Shown: one piece after another, positions 5,878-10,743 of the stretch
How positions within the stretch are numbered: position 1 is the stretch's first letter
How the letters are laid out: every line of letters starts with the position of its first letter
NCBI GenBank assembly: GCA_023231365.1
Contig: JALNVO010000080.1
Location: 1-10,743, forward strand
Direction of reading: 5' to 3'
Origin: Fibrobacteraceae bacterium
GTDB lineage: Bacteria; Fibrobacterota; Fibrobacteria; Fibrobacterales; Fibrobacteraceae
Length of the DNA stretch: 10,743 nucleotides
Made by a program: the position numbers and the translations under genes
The notes under the pieces: model-generated
Told to the model about the DNA's origin: nothing
The model's database searches: none
What the model saw: only the letters and a program-made list of their open reading frames with translations

Positions 5878-7164
5878 TTACTTCTTCTTTTTCGGACTCG
5901 GCATAAAGGGACTTGAAGCTTCTGCCGTTTCTGTTTTGGCTATCGTTGCATCCTCTTGGCGCACCACCACAGAATCCTCCAAAGAAAGACCCTTTAAGAT
6001 CTGAACACTCACGCCATCGCTAATTCCCGTCTTTACCGGGCGGAAAGCCGCTTTGCCGCTCATATTCATCCACACATTGCTACCCGAAATCTTTGGCGAA
6101 GAGCTAGAACTCTTCTTCTTAACGCCGCCCTGGCCGCCCCCACCTCCCATCAATCCCGGAGGAGGACCAAAATCATCATCATCCTTAGGCACCGTCTTTG
6201 TAGAATCCGGACGCGGCATATCTTTCATATCCATCATCGGAGTACCATCCGCAGGCGTAAACTTGATGGCCGCAACAGGCACACTAATCGCATCCGTCAC
6301 TTCTTCCGTGATAATCGTGCAAGTCGCAGTCATTCCCGGAAAGAGCTTCAAATCGGGGTTGTCTGCGCTGATCACTACAGAATACGTCACCACGTTCGAT
6401 GTCACTGTCGGATTCAAACGCACATCCACAACTTGTCCTTTAAACGTATCGTTTTGATAAGCGTCAACAGCAAATTCCACTTTCTGGCCTTTCTTGACAG
6501 CACCAATATCCGCTTCATCTACATCAGCCATAACGCGCATTTTGGTCAAATCCTTAGCCAAAATAAAAAGGGTCGGAGCACTCATAGAAGCAGCCACCGT
6601 TTGCCCCACATCTACCGAGCGTTCCAAAACAATGCCATCAATTGGGCTCTTGATAATGCAATAGCTCAAATTCAACTTGGCCTGTTCCACTTCGCTGTTG
6701 CTCTTTTCCATCGCGAGCTTTGCAGAATTCATCTCGTACTCAGTAGTTTCCAGATCGACCGCACTCGCGCTGTTCGTTTCCGCAAGCTTTTTGGTGCGCT
6801 CATAAACAGAAAGCTTGTGTTCGTAATCCACCTTTGCCGAAGCCGCTGTCACTTGCGCTTGGTAAAGTGTCGCTTGCAATTTGGAACGATCGAGCTCCGC
6901 GATCACCTGGCCTTTTTTAACTTTAGAATTAAAGTCCACGTAAATTTTGCTGATATCGCCCGAGACCTGCGTACCCACATCAACGGTATCTACCGGGCTG
7001 AGCGTTCCTGTAGAGCTTATCGTGGTGCGAATCGTCGCGAGTTCAACCTTTTCGCTCACCATCACGCCCACCTCCGCAGATTTGGAGGGAAGCACAAAAC
7101 GAATGACCACAAAAGCGACAACAGCTAAAGTGAGGATAATAATAATCCATTTTTTCTTATTCAT
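5878..7164 (-). CDS. macA: MacA-like periplasmic adaptor (HlyD/RND-MFP family)
   Basis: This 428-residue membrane fusion protein bridges an inner-membrane pump and a TolC-type channel. An N-terminal anchor (about 6-25) is followed by the first lipoyl half (GTQVSGDISKIYVDFNSKVKKGQ, about 64-86), given here with the residues VDVG before it. A helical hairpin (about 92-166) should dock on TolC. The second lipoyl half follows (SPIDGIVLERSVDVGQTV, 173-190), then a beta-barrel domain (about 205-290) and a C-terminal membrane-proximal domain. Between the strand ISVPVAAI and VWMNM lies a low-complexity insert (about 324-357) with DDDD, PPP, GGGGG, KKK and SSSSS runs, which is unusual for MacA. The ATG overlaps the tolC stop (ATGA at 7161-7164) and GGAAGG lies about 7 nt upstream. 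No MacB permease follows, since the next gene converges. HlyD-type adaptors with other inner-membrane partners are an alternative. Confidence 0.85.
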   Translation of the reverse strand: MNKKKWIIIILTLAVVAFVVIRFVLPSKSAEVGVMVSEKVELATIRTTISSTGTLSPVDTVDVGTQVSGDISKIYVDFNSKVKKGQVIAELDRSKLQATLYQAQVTAASAKVDYEHKLSVYERTKKLAETNSASAVDLETTEYEMNSAKLAMEKSNSEVEQAKLNLSYCIIKSPIDGIVLERSVDVGQTVAASMSAPTLFILAKDLTKMRVMADVDEADIGAVKKGQKVEFAVDAYQNDTFKGQVVDVRLNPTVTSNVVTYSVVISADNPDLKLFPGMTATCTIITEEVTDAISVPVAAIKFTPADGTPMMDMKDMPRPDSTKTVPKDDDDFGPPPGLMGGGGGQGGVKKKSSSSSPKISGSNVWMNMSGKAAFRPVKTGISDGVSVQILKGLSLEDSVVVRQEDATIAKTETAEASSPFMPSPKKKK

Positions 7165-8495
7165 CGATACCTTCCCATATAAAGGTCCAAAAGACTGCGG
7201 GTCAAGATACTCGTATATTTTGCCTGGGTGAGCACACTTTTAGCACTTTGCAAATTATTTTTTTGTTCTAAATAATCCGTATAAGTAATAGAACCGGCAT
7301 TGCGCTGTTCAGTTGCCACAGCAAACGCGTCCGCCGCCGCTTCCACTCCGGCAATTGCCGCAAGCCAAGAAGCGTCTGCAGCTTCTGCCTGCAAATAAAG
7401 CTGTTCCATATTATTTTCAAGAGTCTTATCCGTTTCGCGCTTGGTCACTTGGGCTCTTTCCGCTTCCACTTGGGCAGAGAGCACTTTTGCCTCCGTCGTT
7501 CCTCCGTCTATAATCGGAATATTCACGCCCAAAGTAAGGCTATGCGTGTAACCATCCTTCATTTGATCTGCGTAGCTATCGGATTCCCACGCTTGAAAGC
7601 CCGTCGTCGCCTGAGCACCAAGCGTGACCGAAATGGAACTGTTCTTGTGCGCTACGGACAAATCCTTTTGAGAAGCGAGTATGGATAAACTATCTGAAGC
7701 AAGCACCGGATAATGTTTGCGGGTTTCAGAAAGAACAACTTCAAAGGAAGGAATCTCGCCCATATCCGTTGGCGAGGCATAATTCGCCTCGGGCGCATTC
7801 AATTCCAAGGAATCGGTACGGGGCATCTCCAGAATCTGGCGAAGCGTTGTGCGTTTGGAGCGTTCTGCCTGTGCAGCAGAAATCGCAGAAACTTTTGCTC
7901 TTGCCGCATCAGACTTGGAAAGCGAAAACTCACTTTTAGTAATCGTTCCAGCATCGAACAAGCGGGAATTGTAAGCTACCAGAGAATCCGAAAGAACAAG
8001 CGCAGAATCCGCCGTTACTTTATCTTCCATCGCAGCCAAAAGAGCCACAAAAGCGTTCATCGCCGACTCTTCCACATTGAGCGCCGCAAGTTCCGTATTG
8101 TACTTGGAAGCCTGCAAAGAAAGCTGCTTGCTTTCAATGTTCAGCCCGGTCGAACCCCCGTTCCAAAGCGTATAAGAACCCGTGAGCCCCAAGCTCAAAC
8201 GGTAATGATCCTGCGACGCATCGTTAAGAGGACTATCATAAAGAGTCTGGTTAATGCTCGCCGAGACTGTCGGATTCCTGGAAGTCTTTGCCGTTTTCAA
8301 AGAAGCTTCCGAAGAACGTTCCGAAAGCCTAGCACTCTCCATATCAAGGCTTGACGCACGAGCCCGTTCTACGCAATCCTTAAGCGAAACCGAAGCTGCC
8401 GTAAAAGCAGAGGTTGTGCACAAGGCAAGCAAGCAAAAAGTCCATTTCAGTTCTTTCACATACTTTTGATGTTCAAGAAAGCCATTGCGTTGCAT
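7161..8495 (-). CDS. tolC: TolC-like outer-membrane efflux channel
   Basis: From the ATG at 8495 the product has 444 residues, a usual length for outer-membrane efflux proteins. The signal peptide (core WTFCLLALCTTSAFTAA) is followed by SVSLKDCVERARASSLDMES, the standard opening of the family. Two long helical repeats follow, each leading to strand sequences: YRLSLGLTGSYTLWNGG in the first half and HSLTLGVNIPIIDGG in the second. The Gly-Gly turns and the repeat spacing match trimeric TolC-like exit ducts. It would work with the MacA-like adaptor whose start overlaps its stop. The start is uncertain. ATG 8495 lies 13 nt after the LRAT stop but has no Shine-Dalgarno. GTG 8459 gives a tighter signal peptide (432 residues). 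The longest frame, from 8669, would run deep into the LRAT gene and is unlikely. Confidence 0.82.
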   Translation of the reverse strand: MQRNGFLEHQKYVKELKWTFCLLALCTTSAFTAASVSLKDCVERARASSLDMESARLSERSSEASLKTAKTSRNPTVSASINQTLYDSPLNDASQDHYRLSLGLTGSYTLWNGGSTGLNIESKQLSLQASKYNTELAALNVEESAMNAFVALLAAMEDKVTADSALVLSDSLVAYNSRLFDAGTITKSEFSLSKSDAARAKVSAISAAQAERSKRTTLRQILEMPRTDSLELNAPEANYASPTDMGEIPSFEVVLSETRKHYPVLASDSLSILASQKDLSVAHKNSSISVTLGAQATTGFQAWESDSYADQMKDGYTHSLTLGVNIPIIDGGTTEAKVLSAQVEAERAQVTKRETDKTLENNMEQLYLQAEAADASWLAAIAGVEAAADAFAVATEQRNAGSITYTDYLEQKNNLQSAKSVLTQAKYTSILTRSLLDLYMGRYR

Positions 8496-8508
8496 TTTTT
8501 GGAACTTT

Positions 8509-9330
8509 TCAGGTCGAAGGAACTTCTTCCGCAGTTTTTTTCCTCTGTTCGCGGAGTTGATCGCGTTCATAGGCATCATTCGACCGGCAAATCGCATAAG
8601 AACCGAGCCCGCAAGCAAGCGGAATAAAATAAATGGAGAAGCTCTCAAAAATGCGGGACTTGCGGCCAATGCCTATTACGGCAAAGATAACAGCAAGGCA
8701 AAATCCGATCCACGCACCCACGCGGCCCAGATAGCGATTGCGGCGCTCCCGTCCGCGGATACCATCCGCAGGCTGCAAAGCGTCCGTAGTAAAGTGCGTA
8801 ATAATAAACGCACCCACTATGGCAAACATCGTTCCAAAAATAAAGCGAGCCCAAGCCGGCATATTCTTGCCGAGCCTCGAAATTCCAAATGCGTGGATCA
8901 AAAAGCCTACAAGAGCAAAACCGACTAGAATTTTCGTCACTGTCGGGCTCTTGAAAGTATCATCGAGACACCAATTCACGAAATGCTCGCAATTATTGCC
9001 ATAGAGGTAATAGGAGCGCTCGTACAAACGTTTCTTGGCGCGGGCCACAGCCGCTTCGCCCGAAAACTTCGCGTGAGGATGTTCCACGACACGGAAACCA
9101 TGCCCGTCACAAAAACGCTTCATGGACGTTTTGACAATGCAGCCATAGCGGATAAGGCCGGGAAGCTTCAAGATATCATCCGTTGAAAGCGTACGGGCCA
9201 TTCCAGAATAATGAATAACCTTACCGCCGCCAATATAAAGGCCGTGATGGTTGAATCCCGTGCGAGGAGATTCCAGATGAGCCCCTATCGGCGGCTCTGG
9301 GAGTTTGGATTCGTCGATAATCATAAACAT
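8509..9330 (-). CDS. LRAT-fold (NlpC/P60-like) membrane protein
   Basis: The product has 273 residues. The N-terminal domain (about 13-122) has the circularly permuted papain-like fold of lecithin:retinol acyltransferase and HRASLS proteins. FNHHGLYIGGGKVIHY places His28 and His40 twelve residues apart, as in HRASLS enzymes. GNNCEHFVNWC supplies the nucleophile Cys114 in the diagnostic NCEHF motif. These make a complete Cys-His-His active site, so thiol acyltransferase, phospholipase or hydrolase activity is expected. The substrate is unknown. Four hydrophobic segments follow (about 132-150, 158-180, 204-222 and 230-249), then a charged tail ending in an RDQLREQRKK cluster. The catalytic domain has no signal peptide and is probably cytoplasmic, held at the inner membrane. 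It is followed 13 nt later by tolC and then macA, so it may be part of that export unit. ATG 9330 has no Shine-Dalgarno and lies only about 11 nt past the tRNA terminator. ATG 9324 is an alternative. Confidence 0.8.
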   Translation of the reverse strand: MFMIIDESKLPEPPIGAHLESPRTGFNHHGLYIGGGKVIHYSGMARTLSTDDILKLPGLIRYGCIVKTSMKRFCDGHGFRVVEHPHAKFSGEAAVARAKKRLYERSYYLYGNNCEHFVNWCLDDTFKSPTVTKILVGFALVGFLIHAFGISRLGKNMPAWARFIFGTMFAIVGAFIITHFTTDALQPADGIRGRERRNRYLGRVGAWIGFCLAVIFAVIGIGRKSRIFESFSIYFIPLACGLGSYAICRSNDAYERDQLREQRKKTAEEVPST

Positions 9331-9341
9331 AATATAGAATG

Positions 9342-9374
9342 AAAAAGAGGCCCAAGCATCAACTTGGGCCTCTT
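9342..9374 (-). terminator. Intrinsic terminator after tRNA-Val
   Basis: On the minus strand AAGAGGCCCAAG (9374-9363) pairs perfectly over 12 bp with CTTGGGCCTCTT (9356-9345) around a 6-nt loop. A run of T completes it (AAAAA at 9342-9346 on the plus strand). It starts a few bases after the tRNA 3' end and ends about 11 nt before the LRAT-fold start codon, so it also sits in that gene's leader. Confidence 0.9.
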
Positions 9375-9377
9375 AAA

Positions 9378-9452
9378 TGGACGATACTGGATTTGAACCA
9401 GTGACCTCTGCCGTGTGAAAGCAGCGCTCTAAACCAACTGAGCTAATCGTCC
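9378..9452 (-). tRNA. tRNA-Val (anticodon CAC)
   Basis: A full cloverleaf can be drawn on the minus strand. The acceptor stem GGACGAT (9452-9446) pairs with ATCGTCC (9385-9379), and the discriminator A is at 9378. The D-arm is GCTC-AGTTGGTTTA-GAGC. The anticodon stem CTGCT/GGCAG encloses the loop TTCACAC, giving CAC, which reads GUG for valine. The variable loop is 5 nt and the T-arm is ACTGG-TTCAAAT-CCAGT. The 3' CCA is not encoded and must be added after transcription. The gene has its own consensus promoter and terminator. Confidence 0.97.
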
Positions 9453-9463
9453 AAAGCTGCCCA

Positions 9464-9492
9464 AAAATATAAAAGCCCAAGCTTTATGTCAA
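9464..9492 (-). promoter_or_regulatory. Sigma70-type promoter of tRNA-Val
   Basis: On the minus strand a perfect -35 TTGACA (9492-9487) is followed after 17 bp by TATTTT (9469-9464) as -10. Transcription should start near 9457, a few bases before the mature tRNA 5' end at 9452. The spacer contains AAAGC/GCTTT (9472-9476 and 9481-9485, loop CCAA), followed on the minus strand by TATATTTTT. The same bases could therefore act as a weak terminator for the upstream EIIA gene, which ends at 9506. Confidence 0.75.
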
Positions 9493-9505
9493 GGCAAGCT
9501 ATAAG

Positions 9506-9970
9506 TTAGAGGTATTTATCCTCGGCCTTGCGGAGAATATCGAGGAAATCGATTTGAGTCTTAGCCTCGATCAAATCCTTGCGAACCACGCCATCGGCCA
9601 AAATACGGCTAACGGACGAAAGAGCCTTCAAATGCGGCCCCACGGTATTGCCCGGGCTCACGATTAAAATCAAAAGATGGACCGGCTCGCCATCCAAAGC
9701 GTCAAACTCAACGCCTTTAGCAACGGTCGCCGCGACCATACACATGCGGTCCACATAATCAATCTTCGCATGCGGAACAGCCAGACCGCAACCAATGCCC
9801 GTAGAACGCGTTTGTTCACGCTTCCAAACGGCCTCGAAAATCTCGTCGTGGTGTTCCAGCTTATACGCCTTGCAAAGAGTATCTACCAATTCATTGAGAA
9901 TCTGTTCTTTCGTAGTACTCTGCGAATTGATAATCACGCAATTATCTACAAATCTTTCAGAAAGACGCAT
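9506..9970 (-). CDS. ptsN: PTS EIIA domain protein, PtsN/fructose type
   Basis: This single-domain protein of 154 residues has the usual length of EIIA(Ntr)/EIIA(Fru). The phosphorylated histidine is His67 in GIGCGLAVPHAK, the family's signature. The second conserved block is SPGNTVGPHLKALSSVSRIL (about 109-128), whose His supports the active site. EIIA proteins of this type accept phosphate from HPr/NPr. When not fused to EIIB/EIIC they usually act as regulators (potassium uptake, nitrogen or stress signalling in E. coli) rather than sugar carriers. No rpoN, hpf or rapZ neighbours and no PTS permease are here, so the target is unknown. The ATG at 9970 is preceded by GAGG about 10 nt upstream, slightly far but usable. 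The start MRLSERFVDNCVI fits the family. The tRNA gene follows on the same strand but has its own promoter. Confidence 0.85.
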   Translation of the reverse strand: MRLSERFVDNCVIINSQSTTKEQILNELVDTLCKAYKLEHHDEIFEAVWKREQTRSTGIGCGLAVPHAKIDYVDRMCMVAATVAKGVEFDALDGEPVHLLILIVSPGNTVGPHLKALSSVSRILADGVVRKDLIEAKTQIDFLDILRKAEDKYL

Positions 9971-10199
9971 ATAGATTCATCCTCGTTATTTTACTGAATT
10001 TTAGCAAAAAAAAGGCTTTTTTGCGTAATTGTGAGATAAAAAGCAGAGTTACGGCAAAAAGCGCCATTTTTAAGCAAATTTTACCGTTTTTAGAAAAAGG
10101 GAACTGGCCATCGCAACAGTTTTATACAAAATTGTAACTTTTTTGCACTTATTGAACAACAACAAACCGGATTCGATACATCCCAAATTCCCGAGTCGC
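9971..10199. other. AT-rich spacer between RHS tip and EIIA, with A/T hairpin
   Basis: No gene of credible length is seen. GCAAAAAA (10004-10011) and TTTTTTGC (10017-10024) form an 8-bp hairpin with a 5-nt loop. It could be a weak bidirectional terminator for the RHS transcript or an upstream element of the EIIA promoter. On the minus strand TTACGC and TAAAAT lie 19 nt apart around it, a poor promoter match. TTTTGTATAAAA near 10120-10131 is another AT palindrome. The region is notable for lacking an immunity-type gene after the RHS tip. Confidence 0.4.
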
Positions 10200-10743
10200 C
10201 TAACGATATAGTTGGAAGCATCCGCCATTCTCCGACCACTGGGCGTACAGGCTGCCGCCATCGGCACCGGCGCTCACACCGGCATAGGTGCCGCGGCCCT
10301 CCATCCCGAGGAAGCCCGCCTCGTAGCCGGAGGACACCTTCAGCGCTTCGTCCTCGCCGCTGCTCAGTTCCGCGAAGGCCCCCGCATAGGCCGTGGCCCC
10401 CAGGTAGTTGCCGTAGCCGTCCCAGTACTCGCTCCCGCCCGCCTCGACGCCAGCGCAGGCCGCATAGTCGTCCCCGTCCTTGGTCCCTACGCAGGCGCTC
10501 CCGTCCACGCCCAGCGAGTGACCCGAGTAGGAATTGTACGAATAGCCGAGGCTCCCGCTCAAGTTGAAGATGTAGTACTGATAGCTGCCGCTTACCCCGG
10601 CATTGAACGAAGTCGAGCCGTCCTGGTTCCAGCTGTACGAGAAAGGACCGCTCTCAAGGCCGACGCTCCAGCCCTGCGAGCTCGTCCACCCTATCGTAAG
10701 CAAGCCCGTGTCGAACGAGAACAGCCCCGTGGGGTCCACGTAG
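10200..10743 (-). CDS. C-terminal tip of an RHS-repeat protein (5' end outside window)
   Basis: The visible 180 codons begin with YVDPTGL, the motif that closes the RHS-repeat core and marks the switch to the variable C-terminal tip. The GTG of that motif (at 10739) is therefore not a real start, and the gene continues beyond the right edge. After FSFDTGLLTIGW the tip is unusual for an RHS toxin. It is rich in Gly, Ser, Ala and Tyr with short alternating strands (SYSW, GSYQYY, GSLGYSYNSYSG, AYAGAF, SLYAQW), looking like a beta-barrel or beta-solenoid surface domain rather than a compact nuclease. Three scattered Cys are present. It ends GGCFQLYR at 10200. Codons are strongly G/C-ending, unlike the neighbouring genes, which suggests transfer or a separately evolving tip. 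No immunity gene follows. RHS assignment rests on the single hallmark motif. Confidence 0.68.
   Translation of the reverse strand, partial: YVDPTGLFSFDTGLLTIGWTSSQGWSVGLESGPFSYSWNQDGSTSFNAGVSGSYQYYIFNLSGSLGYSYNSYSGHSLGVDGSACVGTKDGDDYAACAGVEAGGSEYWDGYGNYLGATAYAGAFAELSSGEDEALKVSSGYEAGFLGMEGRGTYAGVSAGADGGSLYAQWSENGGCFQLYR

Noticed and set aside
6433..7128. 231-codon open frame on the plus strand opposite macA
   Set aside because: It is antisense to a clear adaptor gene, its product is rich in His, Arg and Phe with no recognisable domain, and it has no ribosome site. It is a codon-bias shadow.
7713..8354. 213-codon open frame on the plus strand opposite tolC
   Set aside because: The product is Arg-rich and matches no family. 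The minus strand encodes a recognisable TolC-like protein across the same interval.
8485..8928. 147-codon open frame on the plus strand opposite the LRAT-fold gene
   Set aside because: It lies antisense to the membrane segments of the LRAT-fold protein, has no domain and crosses the tolC start region.
9378..9452. tRNA-Val as an integration site for a mobile element carrying the LRAT gene
   Set aside because: I found no repeated tRNA 3'-end sequence downstream, and no integrase or other mobility gene in the window.
10070..10267. Short minus-strand frame that could have been an RHS immunity gene
   Set aside because: It starts inside the RHS tip in another frame and gives a low-quality sequence. 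The part beyond the RHS stop has no start codon long enough to encode a domain.
1..10743. CRISPR array, insertion sequence or rRNA
   Set aside because: No regularly spaced repeats, transposase-like protein, terminal inverted repeats or rRNA signature were seen on either strand.

Overview
The window comes from a Gram-negative bacterium with about half G+C. It encodes a TolC-type outer-membrane channel, a MacA-type periplasmic adaptor and several Sec signal peptides. The gene set (M6-protease prodomain, BatD/BatE, bacterial LRAT-fold protein, RHS-type protein) and weak Shine-Dalgarno signals would suit Fibrobacter or a relative. That assignment is inference from gene content, not from a marker gene.

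Layout. Positions 1-120 are a GC-rich, hairpin-rich block with no identifiable gene. 222-650 (+) is the signal peptide and prodomain of an M6-type metalloprotease. It ends at a TAG, but the frame beyond the stop still reads like the start of the catalytic domain, so this is probably a decayed protease gene. 742-1365 (-) is a YjdF/DUF2238 membrane protein. 1366-1738 holds no intact gene, only short fragments that may be coding relics. 1739-3109 (-) is a ModF/PhrA-type tandem ABC ATPase. It is divergent from batD (3180-4949) and batE (4946-5704), which are translationally coupled. A strong intrinsic terminator follows at 5824-5861.

The right half is read on the minus strand. From upstream to downstream it holds the C-terminal tip of an RHS-type protein running off the window edge (10200-10743), a PtsN-like PTS EIIA protein (9506-9970), tRNA-Val(CAC) with its own promoter and terminator (9378-9452), an LRAT-fold membrane protein (8509-9330), a TolC-like channel (7161-8495) and a MacA-like adaptor (5878-7164). 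The last three are tightly packed: 13 nt between LRAT and tolC, and a 4-nt overlap between tolC and macA. They look like one operon, but no MacB-type ABC permease is present.

How the genes work together. BatD and BatE belong to the envelope-associated Bat aerotolerance family, but BatA, BatB, BatC and MoxR are not here. TolC and MacA would form the periplasmic and outer-membrane part of a tripartite efflux or secretion pump that needs an inner-membrane partner from elsewhere. The LRAT-fold protein, a predicted cysteine acyltransferase or hydrolase anchored in the membrane, may supply or modify the exported substrate (inference). The points most worth following are the LRAT-TolC-MacA cluster, the RHS tip that has no visible immunity gene, and the broken M6 protease.
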